A stretch of 64,000 nt of DNA from Aquatica leii (Eukaryota; Arthropoda; Insecta; Coleoptera; Lampyridae). The position numbers and the translations under genes are program-made. This document shows positions 36,313 through 49,800 of the stretch, piece by piece (the stretch's first letter is position 1; every line of letters begins with the position of its first letter). The notes under the pieces were generated by a model. The model searched no databases. It was not told where the DNA came from and saw only the letters and a program-made list of their open reading frames with translations. The stretch lies in the NCBI GenBank assembly GCA_035610365.1, contig CM069436.1:6066937-6130936 (forward strand). The letters are read 5' to 3'.

Positions 36313-36595
36313 TGTATCATATTTTAAACCTAATTTTTTTATAAGGAAATATTTACACGTTTTATAACTACACGTAACTTATTAAATCTAACGATACTTA
36401 AGAAAAACACTTACAGTAATTTATATTTATCTCTAACACACGCGTTAATCACTTATTTAAGCAGTTATCTTAATACTTTCAACTTCGAAAAACTGACCTA
36501 TGATTTCTTTAACCCGTTTTTATACATTTCTCGAGAATTTTCTACATCCTTCAATAAACGTTCTGAAAGCTGACAATAACTTCGCGAACGTTTCA
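36313..36595 (-). repeat. 5' LTR of minus-strand gypsy element
   Basis: 283 bp, from TGAAACGTTCGCGAAG (36595 leftward) to ...TGATACA (36313). It lacks the block of about 85 bp seen in the other LTR of the same element and in the 12800 LTR. Confidence 0.85.
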
Positions 36596-36599
36596 ATAT

Positions 36600-37458
36600 A
36601 AATGAAATTTAAAAACTTAAAACCTTAACAAAAGAATTAGTAGATCTCAACTAAAACGCAGTTTTATATTAATGGTGTGGTAGACCAGCTAATTCTTCTA
36701 GTATCGCAATTTGTTAAAATTAAAATATTTAAAATAGTTACCTTTGAGTTTATATTAATTTTTTTTTTGAATATAAAAAGATGTTATAGCAATACTAATC
36801 TGTAACTTGAGACTTAATTATCCTTTGCTACAAAACTTCGCCCTATTGGTAATGTAATCTAATTAATTATATTTATTTCTGTACATACTTATAAAAAATT
36901 ACCAATAAAAGACGTTATTATTATTATTATTATTAAATTAATCACCACGACGTAATCAAAGAAGTGGTAAAGCTTATTTTGATCAAGTCAGAATGTAGTA
37001 CCATAGCTAATGATGAAAGAAGACCAGTTTTTTTGAATAAAAAATCTAAAGATTTGGTTTACGCAAGTAGAATCGCAGTTTATAACAGCTGGAATGACGA
37101 AACAAGAAACAAAATATCACACATAATAAAGCATTAGAAACGTTTGATGGCAGAGCCATCTCATAGTGTAGTTACTATGTATAAAAGATAACTAACAGCT
37201 AAAACTGCGGGATAAAACCACAACATAAGAACATTGGGGGTAAAGCAATGTCAATAAAATTGTGTAAATGCTAGAGTGAACTACTGGAGGGTCGTTTCAC
37301 CCTTTTGGAGCTCATCAGCAAAGGAGATACCTTTAATGTAATTCCCACAACTGCATTGACAAACCTTAAAGCATTCACGTACTGGTTTTATCAGTTGTAC
37401 TTGCATAAGAATGAGGTCAAGATAAGAAAATGTAAACAAACATCTATGTTATCAACTG
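36600..37458. other. Flank with a (TTA)7 microsatellite, perhaps a LINE tail
   Basis: Seven TTA units at 36915-36935 follow AATAAAAGACG. This layout (an AATAAA-like signal, then a short tandem repeat) is seen at the 3' ends of some non-LTR retrotransposons. No coding remnant was recognised beside it. Confidence 0.4.
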
Positions 37459-37912
37459 CAGCTGATGTAACATAAATCGGTCGCACGTGCGAATTAGATT
37501 TTAATATCTACGGTGTATTATTATCTTTGTCTGCGATGTCATTTTATGATCCTATACTTGAAGTCAATAGTGAGTTCGGTGTATTTCAAACTAATAAAGA
37601 CATAACATGTTTATTTTTTCGACAAATCCGTTACAGTTTCAATGTAGTTATGTACATCGTTTTGTTTCTGTTTGTCATTATTTATTTACAGTTGTTTGTT
37701 TATTGTTATGGTAGTAATAATATTTTATTATTTTTTTTACATTTTAAATACCTACGTGTAGGCTCAAACGCATGATGTACAAAATCGAAAGTAAACTCTG
37801 GTCTGCGCAAACTGCTGTGTTGGCTAAGCCTCTCTGTAACCATAATGAAACATAATAAAACCACTGACATCAAAACTTGATATGCACGTGCGACCAATTT
37901 ATATTACATCAG
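37459..37912. mobile_element. MITE-like element with inverted ends of about 35 bp
   Basis: The left end CAGCTGATGTAACATAAATC and the complementary right end at 37877-37912 pair over about 35 bp, including GGTCGCACGTGC. The unit is about 453 bp and AT-rich inside. The ends are unlike the CAGGGTG families. I could not settle a target duplication, so the superfamily is unknown. Confidence 0.65.
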
Positions 37913-40900
37913 CTTTTCTGAGAAAAAGCTTATGCTAGTACAAATGTAAGAGTTGTTTAAAGGCATGTGAATTTCCAATATCTAAAACTCCCAAAAAAAA
38001 GAGACTCATTTTGAAAGTTTCACTCCTCATTAGAATTTTTTTGAAAATCAACCAAATTTAACACGAAATATCGTTTTTCAGATACTCATTTGTTTTTAAA
38101 TTTTAATAAATACGAATAAAAACAAAAATTTATTTAGTTTGTTTAAACATTCCTAGATGTCCTGGATAATCAAAATCCAAGACTATCTACTCCCCACTTA
38201 CGCTACTTAAAAGCTAAAGAAAAAAAATCGATCGTTATAGTTACGACATTACACTGACAGTAAAACGATTTATGAAATTGTCCATAAAATTAATATTTCT
38301 ATGGAAGGCAACAACAATTATGCTCTTTCAAATTAAATTCGATTAATACCAAGGACACTAATTTAACAGTAATTTGAGACAATAATCGAGCCAAGTTGTT
38401 AAATCCTCACAAAAATACAATCCCCCATAAAAATTATATACGGACTTGACCCTTAAAAACCACACAGTTTTATTATTACAAAGATTAAGTTATAAAAAAT
38501 ATTATTTCAGATAAAGGATTTATCTAAATCGTAAAACTAATACAAAATGGCCGGATTGACCGTGAGCCAGTGATTAAAAACTGTAGTGTTGGTATTCGAA
38601 CATACTGCAGTCTTTGTTCGTTTTTTTCTTCAAAGGTTAAAAATTGACATTGAGTAAATAACAACGAAATCGATATGCAAACTCGGTTATGGTTGATCGA
38701 TCATCGTTGCTGAACGGGCAAATGCTTGTAGGTGGTAAGTTCAACGTCAAAAATCAGGATAATTAATGTTGGCATTATCAGAAATAATATTAACGTTTTT
38801 GTTATTCTCAACTTTCAATGAACTGTATCAATAACCACTCCTGCAGAAGTTCACCTACCAATATATGACATAATTCCCATTATATTTTTGCAAAATCAAT
38901 AATGGTTTAAGCAAGCCTTGAGGAATAAAAATAAATTTCTAAGAAATTAATTCTATCTGTTCCATTTTCAAATACAATGAAAGCATTATTCCGTAACTAA
39001 TTACGATTCGAGATAATTTCCTATCGAGACGAACGAGAGAAAATGAGGTTATCTATCTACTAATATTATGAAGACAAAAAGCTCGGTGGGAGAAAATCCA
39101 ACTTTGGAAATTTGAGTGTGTCGACCTTAACCTTTTGGCACAGTGTTTTTCATTTAATCGAGTTTAACCTTACCAATACGTATAGATTAAAGGGTTGTCG
39201 TAGTTGCTGCATCCCATTTCCTGTTCAACGTCAAGAATTGTGTTAGCAAGTTGACCCTATTTTTTGTCATATAAACGCATAATCTTATTTCCTGTTTAGT
39301 GATGCACATACTTCCGTTTCGTTTAAACTATACACGCTAATACCATCAAACGTTAGTTACGCATGCATATAACGAAGAAACAAAACGCAAAAGTAAAATA
39401 ATGAGGAAATAATCGATGAAACGTCAACGTCCCCATTACATAGATACGAAGCGTGAGTTGACATATTTTCCTTTAACGTGGGCTACTGTTTCCGGTCACT
39501 TTGAGGTCGTAGTGGGTCATGACCAGCGCACACGGAAACTTTCGAGTTATTGACCGTCCTTAAAGTACATAGAAAAACGGAACGTCCCTTTTTATTCCCT
39601 ATTATTAAAGTATACTCGTAAAAGACACGCACACTATTTCGATGCAACAAAAAGGGGCTCCGCAGGGATCTCTGTCAAGACAACTTCCTTTCCCAAACAA
39701 GTATCACCATTTGTAGATGTATAATTATGATAAAACTAATATAGGTTCGTGCCAACTATTTTCTCAAACTACAAATACATGAAATTTAGAAATTCGTTTA
39801 AGATATCTTGAAATCTGCGTAAGTGGAGTTATCGATCCAACGAACGATTACGTCACATTAAAATGAAATTAAACCAATCGTGATAGGGCTAAATTAAAAT
39901 TATCTTTAGTATCAAAGTAACTGACCTCAAACTTTTCGCATAATCGGTTTCTTGGGCTAGACTGTAAAAGATAATCTTGGAAAACGCAGCTGACCACAAT
40001 ACGTCAATTGCTCAATAGTTCTTAATTATTATAACAAATGAACGACAAAAACAAACCTCCTTAAACCTTGAAAGTATAATTATCGCATTGATGTACATTT
40101 TTTTTAAATATTAAAAGACTCCCACTTGATTTAGATTACTATAGGAACCTTAATGGCCCCAAATTGCTCCACTAAGGCGTTGAAACTCCACCAAGGTATG
40201 CGCTCGTTTCAATTTTTCTGCAGCGAAATTTCCTACCCAAAACAACTAGTATCAACTTTCGTTTTTGTTTAAGTTATTTTTATGTCAGCGATAGTATTAT
40301 TTATAAGAAGAAAATCCTGAGCAAAAACTAACTTGGTGGGGTTTCAAGTAGGTCAGTTAATGCAACATCGTCGATTCGTGTGGCTGCAAGCCTTTATATG
40401 TTTCGGAGCCGGTTGTTCGGTGCGTTCGTTTCCCTTTTAGTTCCCACTTATACAGTTACGCAATGAAAGTTGTCCTACGCACTTCATTACATTTTCTCTT
40501 TCAGTCCGTACCACGTGGAAATGCCACGTACGCATCATTTCATTCTCACCATCTGCATAAGAACTTCACTACACATGCGTTCCACATTTCGATCTCGTAG
40601 CTATGTTGCCCATTTAAAAATGCGTTCGGAATTTCGTCGTCACTTTCAAATTTTATTCATTCGTACCGAGACGAAAATGGAACTTATTAATTGAAGTATG
40701 GGCTCGGATTACGTGATGTTGAAACCTACATTGCAACATAATATCACACAAGATAGCCGATCAAAAATGTATTGTCGCAACTCAACCACAACCATATCGA
40801 GAAAAATATTATGAAGTGTGTTCGAAGTAGGCGATATTCGTAGGAAATCCAAACAGCAGATATTCGATCGTAGAAAAAAATGTTGGTATACGTAGGTATC

Positions 40901-41824
40901 TGAATGTTTTAGGTAACATATCCTAATCCTGGTTATATTTCTTTTTTATAAGAAACATATTATTCTTAAAAAAATTGACAATAAAAAAAAATTGTAATTC
41001 TAAGTTTTCGAGCGTGATCCTGTAGGTCTAGACAAAGACGATTAGAAAGAAGATGCAACAATTACTGATATTTGACAAGGTAAACTTAGATGAAGAAACA
41101 TTGCTGTTTCTAATATCTTTCATACGCTCTTAATGCCAAATGTACAATAGTACAAACAAGTTACATCAACATATTGATGGAAAAAGTTCCACGACTGTAA
41201 AATCGTCGTAATCTAATTAGATCTACCTTATATAATAACTTCAAAATACTATAGCGAACCCAACTAGATTTTATTTTTTTCTAGTTTTTCGTTAAAAAGA
41301 TATTAAAGATCCTGCTAGACGAAGCATTCGTATAAAATTTGATAAGAAAACTTTATGTTCAAGACTCAAGAATATCTGCATAAGTGTGCTAAGATCACTT
41401 TTATTTTTCATCATACTTTAATTTTTACAAAAACTCTAAGGTCCTTAAAGTATTATTCCGTAATATCAGGACAACAAAAAACTTAATTTTTTTAAATAGA
41501 ACACCTTGTATATTGATTCCTTTTTGGAATCTTCTTGAGACCTACTTTACAATCATATAAAGCTATAGGCACTCTTAAGTCTTTACAAAATTATAAGCAG
41601 TTTTAAAATCTTTCTTCTGAATTTATGACATTAATCGAAATATTTTTTTTAAATAGAACGATCTAATTTGGAATTCGACGTCTTGCAGAGAATTAAATTC
41701 TCTCTAGGAATGGTATAGTAGCATGTAACTATCCCAAAGACAATGGTTTTAAAGATATCTTATATTATCGGCAAAAGTATGTTTATCGACAGGTATAAAT
41801 AAAAGATTATTTGTTGGTAATTTA
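37913..41824. other. Gene-free stretch
   Basis: Nothing convincing. At about 41500, AGAACACCTTGTATA resembles a mariner-type right end with no left partner found. Near 40375-40440 a short open frame (MQHRRFVWLQAFICFGAGCS) has a hydrophobic run, but I see no support for a gene. Confidence 0.4.
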
Positions 41825-42524
41825 GTATGCTATGAAAACAATTGCAAATTCCGACAAACAAATATTGCTCTATTGCAAAAATCAGTGAAACAGTGTTTCT
41901 ATGATTCTGTTCTAAAATGAATTTTTCTATCTAAGAAATGGTCAATATGATTTATGTGCTTAGAGGAAGTTACAAAAACTATCTGTTAGCTAAAATAATG
42001 TACTAGGAGCGGTTTCCGAAAGAAAGCAACCATCTAGATTCTAGAAGGTCTTTGAAAAATCTGACGTACAAGAAAAAAGTTAGAACAAAACGTTTTTTAA
42101 ATAAAGAAACTGAATTTCTGAATATGTGGTGCATTTTATTTTTCCTAAGAATCTTCCGTGTAGTAGATCGACTAATATCTAATTGTTGCGATAAGTTTTT
42201 ATTACTTAGATGGGGATTCTCAGTCACAACCAACAGTACATTAAATTCATTTTCTTCATTTAAAAAACGTTTTTCTCGTACACCACATTTGCCGTTTCTT
42301 CAAAACATTTCTTTAGGTTTTCCAAAGACCTATTAGATGATTGCCTTCTTTCGGAAAACCGCTCCTGGTACATTCTTTTGGGCAACAGACAGATTTTGTC
42401 ACTTGCTTCAAGCACATAAATCATATCGAACATTTCCTAGATAGAACAATTCATTTTAATGCATTTTTGTAATAGAGCATTCAATATTTGTTTGTCAGAA
42501 TTCGCAATTGTTTTCATAGCATAC
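41825..42524. mobile_element. Palindromic mariner-like relic made of two inverted transposon halves
   Basis: 700 bp flanked by TA (41823-41824, 42525-42526). Both ends read GTATGCTATGAAAACAATTG inward. The right arm on the minus strand (42420-42090) encodes in pieces the N-terminal part of a DD41D/mariner-type transposase, including VVTENPHLSNKNLSQQL and DISRSTTRKILRKNKMHHI. The left arm repeats the upstream part in the opposite direction (for example ERFPKE against ERFSERR codons, about 42005-42025 and 42340). No catalytic domain is present. It is a foldback derivative of an otherwise unseen mariner-like family. Confidence 0.8.
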
Positions 42525-42599
42525 TAGAATACCAATAAATAAAGTTCTGCATCTTTGACCTTTAATACAAAACACTCTGTATTACACAATGACGGGTTC

Positions 42600-45500
42600 A
42601 AAACTTTTATGGATAGCTCAAATAGTGCTAAACCTCATAAATTTCTTTTACACAAAAAACACCCCTCCAATTATTTGATATTGTGTTGATTGTAAATCCA
42701 TTTATCTGTTGGAAAAAAATTATCCAAATAAAAAACATAATTTTTGAGATAGAAAATATTTTAGGCGAAGACGCGTGACCGATACGTTAAAATGTTATGG
42801 CTTAACTTTGAAATTGAATAATTTTCTTTAAACAAAAAGCATCCCTCCAATTATTTGATATTGTGTAGATTATTATCAATTTATCTGTTGCAAAAAAAAT
42901 TATCAAAATAAAACATACCTCATGAGTTAGAAAATATTTTAGAATAAAAAGCGTAATGGATACGGTAAACGTTATGGCTGAATTTTGAAATTGAATAATT
43001 TTGTTTAAACAAAAAATACCCCTTCAATTACTTGATATTGTGTTGATTATAGATCCATTTATCTAATGAAAAAAAATTATCGAAATAAAAAGCATACTTT
43101 TTGAGTTAGAAAATATTTTAGGCGAAGACGCGTGACCGAACGTTAAAATGTTATGGCTTAACTTTGAAATTGAATAATTTTCTTTAAACAAAAAGCATCC
43201 CTTCAATTATTTTATATTGTGTAGATTATGCATCAATTTATCTATTGCAAAAAAATTATCAAAATAAAACATACTTCATGAGTTAGAAAATATTTTAGGC
43301 GAAGACGCGTAATGGATACAGTGAAACGTTATGGCAGAACTTTGAAATTGAATAATTTCTTTTAAACAAGAAAAAATTTTTCAATTATTTGATATTGTGT
43401 TGATTATAGATCCATTTATCTAATGAAAAAAAATTATCAAAATAAAAAACATACTTTTTGTTAGAAAATATTTTAGACGAAGACGCGTGACCGATACGTT
43501 AAAATATTATGGCTTAACTTTGAAATTGAATAATTTTCTTTAAACAAAAAGCATCCCTCCAATTATTTTATATTGTGTAGATTATGCATCAATTTATCTA
43601 TTGCAAAAAAATTATCAAAATAAAACATACTTCATGAGTTAGAAAATATTTTAGGCCAAGACGCGTAATGAATACGGTTAAACGTTATGGCTGAATTTTG
43701 AAATTGAATAAATTTGTTTAAACAAAAAATACCCCTTCAATTACTTGATATTGTGTTGATTATAGATCCATTTATCTAATGAAAAAAAATTATCAAAATA
43801 AAAAACATACTTTTTGTTAGAAAATATTTTAGACGAAGACGCGTGACCGATACGTTAAAATATTATGGCTTAACTTTGAAATTGAATAATTTTCTTTAAA
43901 CAAAAAGCATCCCTCCAATTATTTTATATTGTGTAGATTATGCATCAATTTATCTATTGCAAAAAAATTATCAAAATAAAACATACTTCATGAGTTAGAA
44001 AATATTTTAGGCGAAGACGCGTAATGGATACAGTGAAACGTTATGGCTGAACTTTAAAATTGAATAATTTCTTTTAAACAAAAAACACTTTTTCAATTTT
44101 TTTAATTGTTTTGATTGTAGATCCATTTATCTAATGAAAAAAAATTATCGAAATAAAAAACAGACTTTTTGTTAGAAAATATTTTAGACGAAGACGCGTG
44201 ACCGATACGTTAAAATATTATGGCTTAACTTTGAAATTGAATCATTTCCTTTAAACAAAAAACACCCTTCCAATTATTTTATATTGTGTAGATTATGCAT
44301 CAATTTATCTATTGCAAAAAAATTATCAAAATAAAACATACTTCATGAGTTAGAAAATATTTTAGGCGAAGACGCGTAATGGATACAGTGAAACGTTATG
44401 GCTGAACTTTAAAATTGAATAATTTCTTTTAAACAAAAAACACTTTTTCAATTTTTTTAATTGTTTTGATTGTAGATCCATTTATCTAATGAAAAAAAAT
44501 TATTGAAATAAAAAACAGACTTTTTGTTAGAAAATATTTTAGACGAAGACGCGTGACCGATACGTTAAAATATTATGGCTTAACTTTGAAATTGAATAAT
44601 TTTCTTTAAACAAAAAGCATCCCTCCAATTATTTTATATTGTGTAGATTATGCATCAATTTATCTATTGCAAAAAAATTATCAAAATAAAACATACTTCA
44701 TGAGTTAGAAAATATTTTAGGCGAAGACGCGTAATGGATACAGTGAAACGTTATGGCAGAACTTTGAAATTGAATAATTTCTTTTAAACAAGAAAAAATT
44801 TTTCAATTATTTGATATTGTGTTGATTGTAGATCCATTTATCTGTTGGAAAAAAATGATCAAAATAAAAAACATACTTTTTGAGTTAGAAAATATTTTAG
44901 GCGAAGACGTGTGACAGATACGTTAAAACGTTATGGCAAAACTTTAAAATTGAATAATTTTCTTGAAACAAAAAGCATCTCTCTAATTATTTGATATTGT
45001 GTAGATTATTATCAATTTATCTGTTGCAAAAAAAATTATCAAAATAAAACATACCTCATGAGTTAGAAAATATTTTAGACCAAGACGCGTAATGGATACG
45101 GTTAAACGTTATGGCTGAATTTTTAAATTGAATAATTTTGTTTAAACAAAAAATACCCCTTCAATTACTTGATATTGTGTTGATTATAGATCCATTTATC
45201 TAATGAAGAAAAATTATCGAAATAAAAAGCATACTTTTTGAGTTAGAAAATATTTTAGGCGAAGACGCGTGACCGATACGTTAAACTGTTATGGCTTAAC
45301 TTTGAAATTGAATAATTTTCTTTAAACAAAAAGCATCCCTCCAATTATTTTATATTGTGTAGATTATGCATTAATTTATCTATTGCAAAAAAATTATCAA
45401 AATAAAACATACTTCATAAGTTAGAAAATATTTTAGGCGAAGACGCGTAATGGATACAGTGAAACGTTATGGCTGAACTTTAAAATTGAATAATTTCTTT

Positions 45501-46785
45501 TAAACAAAAAACACTTTTTCAATTTTTTGATATTGTGTTGATTGTAGATCCATTTATCTAATAAAAAAAAATTATCGAAATAAAAAACAGACTTTTTGTT
45601 AGAAAATATTTTAGACGAAGACGCGTGACCGATACGTTAAAATATTATGGCTTAACTTTGAAATTGAATAATTTTCTTTAAACAAAAAGCATCCCTCCAA
45701 TTATTTTATATTGTGTAGATTATGCATCAATTTATCTATTGCAAAAAAATTATCAAAATAAAACATACTTCATGAGTTAGAACATATTTTAGGCGAAGAC
45801 GCGTAATGCATACAGTGAAACGTTATGGCAGAACTTTGAAATTGAATAATTTCTTTTAAACAAAAAACACTTTTTCAATTATTTGATATTGTGTTGATTG
45901 TAGATCCATTTATCTGTTGGAAAAAAATTATCCAAATAAAAAACATACTTTTTGAGTTAGAAAATATTTTAGGCGAAGACGTGTGACGGATACCTTAAAA
46001 CGTTATGGCAAAACTTTGAAATTGAATAATTTTCTTTAAACAAAAAGCATCCCTCCAATTATTTGATATTGTGTAGATTATGCATCAATTTATCTATTGC
46101 AAAAAAAATAATCAAAATACAACATACTTCATGAGTTAGAAAATATTTTAGGCCAAGACGCGTAATGGATACGGTTAAACGTTATGGCTGAATTTTGAAA
46201 TTGAATAATTTCGTTTAAACAAAAAATACCATTTCAATTACTTGATATTGTGTTGATTATAGATCCATTTATCTAATGAAAAATAATTATCGAAATAAAA
46301 AACATACTTTTTGAGTTAGAAAATATTTTAAGCGAAGACGCGTGACCGATACGTTAAAATGTTATGGCTGAACTTTGAAATTGAATAATTTTCTTTAAAC
46401 AAAAAGCATCAATCTAATTATTTGATATTGTGTAGATTATGCATCAATTTATCTATTGCAAAAAAATTATCAAAATAAAACATACTTCATGAGTTAGAAA
46501 ATATTTTAGGCGAAGACGCGTAATGAAATGAAATTGAATAATTTCGTTTAAACAAAAAATACCCCTCCAATTACTTGATATTGTGTTGATTATAGATCCA
46601 TTTAGGTATCTATTGTAAAAAAATTATTAAAATAAAAAACATACTTTTTGAAAATATTTTAGGCGAAGACGCGTTGAATAATTTCTTTTAAACAGAACAC
46701 TTTTCCAATTATTTGATATTGTGTTGATTATAGATCCATTTATCTATTGTAAAAAAATTATCAAAATAAAAAACATACTTTTTGA
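42600..46785 (+). repeat. Satellite array, alternating monomers of about 178 bp (dimer of about 356 bp)
   Basis: About 23 head-to-tail copies. The conserved TTAG-GCGAAGACGCGT recurs at intervals of 177-178 bp (for example 43121, 43298, 43476, 43654, 43832, 44010). Two monomer types alternate. One reads CGTGACCGATACGTTAAAAT after the core, the other CGTAATGGATACAGTGAAAC. They also differ at TTGTGTAGATTATGCATC against TTGTGTTGATTATAGATCC. Monomers are strongly AT-rich except for the GAAGACGCGT core. The first copies (42600-42960) and the last (46520-46785, with internal deletions) are the most diverged, as expected for array edges. There is no coding capacity. Confidence 0.95.
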
Positions 46786-49700
46786 AGTACGCACACAAGT
46801 GACGGAAACTATTAAAGATGAAGCAGTAAATACGTTTTTTGAAAATAAAGTAATTTGTTAAGAACAAGATAAAAAATATTTAACTTTGAAGGTACAAACT
46901 AGAAAACACGTGGCTCAAGTTTGAAGTGCGCATTTAGTATTCGGCTTTTGTTTGAATGTTTAATGACAACAAGCCTACTTTATTTTAAATGATTCTTACA
47001 GTTTGACAAAATTTATCTTTTAATTCAATTTGAATAAAAAGTTTGTTTGGACAGATCGAAAAAAATGTTTCAGACAAATGTTATAGTACGTAGTTGACGG
47101 ATTTTATAAACGTTTTAGTTTCAAAAATCGATTGAGTAGTTTTCAAAATATCCTGTTTTGAAATTTTTGATCGGTCGCCATTTTGTTATTGATTTGAAAG
47201 TAAATGCTAAAAACTTTTGTATTTTTTAAACATTGATTAAAATTAATACAGAGTAAGCATTATTTTGTTTCAGAATACATGAAATAAGTTTTCTGAAAAG
47301 TCTGTCCAATTGCTACACAAAATCTTCAATTATTTATGTAAAATATTTGTTTAACGACTAATAATTTTTAGTTTTACATTTAAGGGATTTTGTCCCATAA
47401 GGGATCTTTATCGACAGAAATACGAAAGGCGTGGTGTAGTTTAAACTTGTGCTAACCCACATTCATTTTTCGGCTACGTGAAAAGTGGAATCATTTTTTT
47501 TGTAATGTAACAAATCTGTAATTAATGTGTAAAAAAATCTGGTATAGTTTTTTAGGCACAACAATCGGATTCAAACCAAAAAAAAATTGTCTGATCCAAA
47601 TTTAAACAAAAAAAACTTTTTAATTTTTTTTAAATAGTGTTTTTTGCATACTGGTTCTGATGTACCAGTTCAATAAGATTGCAAGAGAAAATGAGATAGA
47701 GAAGGTAGTAAAGTACATTCAAAAAACAAAAGATATACATACATTTAAAATGGAAATTATGAGTGAATTATATAATCCTGAGGATGATAGTGCAGAAATA
47801 GTAAAATGCATTATCAAAAAAAAGGTTGCCATTTACGTCATATACATCCTAATGGTGAGTAGCGTTACGATAAGATTATGTTAATAAATTAAGAAAGTAA
47901 ACATTCATGTATTCGAATATTTTAAGTAGATTTCTGACAGTACGCATCTTAAAGACACTTAAAAACGCCGTCCTTCATATTAACATGTGTCTGTGTACTT
48001 TCGTAGCTAGATTAAAATAGAACTCGATAAAAAATTAACCTTGTCTTGAAATGCGTTTGAAAATTCAAAACAATTACTAATAAAAAAAAATAATCTAAAT
48101 TTCTCCAAGTCTGGTTAACTTCCTTCCTTTCGACGCTTATTATCGCACTAAAATGCGGCCCTGGAATCGTCCAAGGAATAAACAGGTCGTTTATAAATAG
48201 CAAAAGCGCGGTCGATATTCGCGCCTACTGCTTTATCTTTGAATGAGGAGCTATACAGCCACTGCCCTATTTATTGCCATACCATTTTTTCTAAACACAG
48301 AAACGTTCATAAATTTCATCCAAGTTATCTGTACGTTTCTCATTTTCTGCGTAACTTTAATTTCGGATACGAAATCGATAATTTTATAGCGACGATAAGT
48401 TTCAATGTACCGCGTGAAAAAAAAATAGGTACATGACCGAGATACGCATCATAGGTCGTTTATTTTTTCGTCGGTGTTGTGAAATTTATTACTATTTTTT
48501 CTCCTCTTCTATCTTTCTTTTACATTTTACTACCGATGACACAATTTGTTTTTCTTTCGAAATTCCAAGTTTTATTTATAGACACACCCCGATATTTTAG
48601 ATGCATTTCTTTATCCCAGCAACTCGCTGACTGCGTAACACATTACAAAAAAAACAGTGTCGCATCTAAGAATAGGCCACTACGTTACTACAACTAAAAA
48701 TTGTTTCCAAATATTAAACTATAATCGAATAAATGCAGATAGAGTAATAACACGAATAATTCTAATAAATCGTCAAAATTTTTTCGGTCCCCTACTAAGT
48801 TGTATAAAAATGTTTTTGAACTGGTTAGAAAATTGACGTCAAAAAAGTTGTTTCTTTTTTGGTTATAATGATAACGAATAATTTAATTTCTATTTATCAC
48901 AAATGTGCAAATTTGTTGCACACAAATTGTAATGACGTAGTTGCGTGAAACCACTAAAACGAAGCATTTTGCCAGTAGTTGGTAAAAACGTAAGATAAGT
49001 AGTGAAGTAAAGGATTAGAACTTGAACTAGTTAGTGGATTCGGGTTAATGGCTGTACCAATCAAACAAGTAGTGTAAGCAAACAGATATCAAACGTAAAT
49101 TTTAAAACATCTCAGTCGGCTGTGAAAAAAACCGCGACAATATAACAGTGTATAATAGTTTTTAACGATCGTGTAAAAGACAAGGAACATTCCTTCTTGC
49201 AACTAGAACCATTCGTGCATAAAGATTTACAGTCCTTCGACCAGCTAGTTAATGGCGTTGTCATTATAACAACGAAGATAGTTTCAAAGTAATACTGAAA
49301 TGACAGAATTTTAAATAAGACATTTGTTGTTATCGTGTGAACAAACTTGAATAATTCAAAAGAATAATCCTTATCGACTCGATTTACATTAATTTAAATT
49401 GATTAAATCGATTTTCGTTAATTTATGTAAGCGGCATGATACTTTTTTTCGACTCCCGCATCCGGTAAACTAGAACGGAACCTTTACTCCATGTAACAAC
49501 GTGTGGAAAATCGATGAAGCTCGAGTTCAAAGTCAAACGAAACATCGATGTAGTCCAAATATCATCAAAAATTATACGCATACAGAGTGTTTTTGAAAAT
49601 GTTTTTAAAAAATTTCCACTGTTCTATTCTTAGGGTATGAACTAACTGATGACGTTGTAAAATGTGTAACATATGCGGTTTAGTTTAACATGAATGAAAC

Positions 49701-49798
49701 TGTCTTTTATTATTAATCCTCTTCCGCTTTTACAATGTTTTTTTAATTTCATTTCAAACGTAATATAAATTCGGGAAAGTATTATCAATTGTTCCATA
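46786..49798. other. Gene-free stretch
   Basis: AT-rich. A small plus-strand ORF (47660-47884) is Lys/Glu/Ile-rich, starts at a true ATG and has no recognisable domain. TTTATAAATAG at about 48189 looks like a TATA box, but no gene follows that I can support. CATACAGAGTGTTTTTGAA at 49581 resembles a mariner-type end without a partner. Confidence 0.4.
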
Positions 49799-49800
49799 TA

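Noticed and set aside
37527..37775. 82-codon ORF as a membrane protein gene
   Set aside because: It lies wholly inside the MITE-like unit 37459-37912 and its hydrophobic character follows T-rich sequence.
40375..40456. Short frame resembling a signal peptide preceded by a TATA-like run
   Set aside because: It stops after 26 codons and no exon or splice donor can be shown. Evidence is too thin for a gene call.
41640..41670. A second mariner-type end (TTTAAATAGAACGATC)
   Set aside because: It shares only the TTTAAATAGAAC part with the end at about 41500 and has no TA-CAGGGTG-like terminus or partner.
42600..46785. CRISPR-like regular spacing of a short conserved core
   Set aside because: The sequence between cores is itself repeated in every copy and the genome is eukaryotic. 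It is a tandem satellite, not repeats with unique spacers.
48180..48240. TATA box (TTTATAAATAG) as a host promoter
   Set aside because: No supported transcript or coding exon follows on either strand, and such runs are frequent in this AT-rich DNA.
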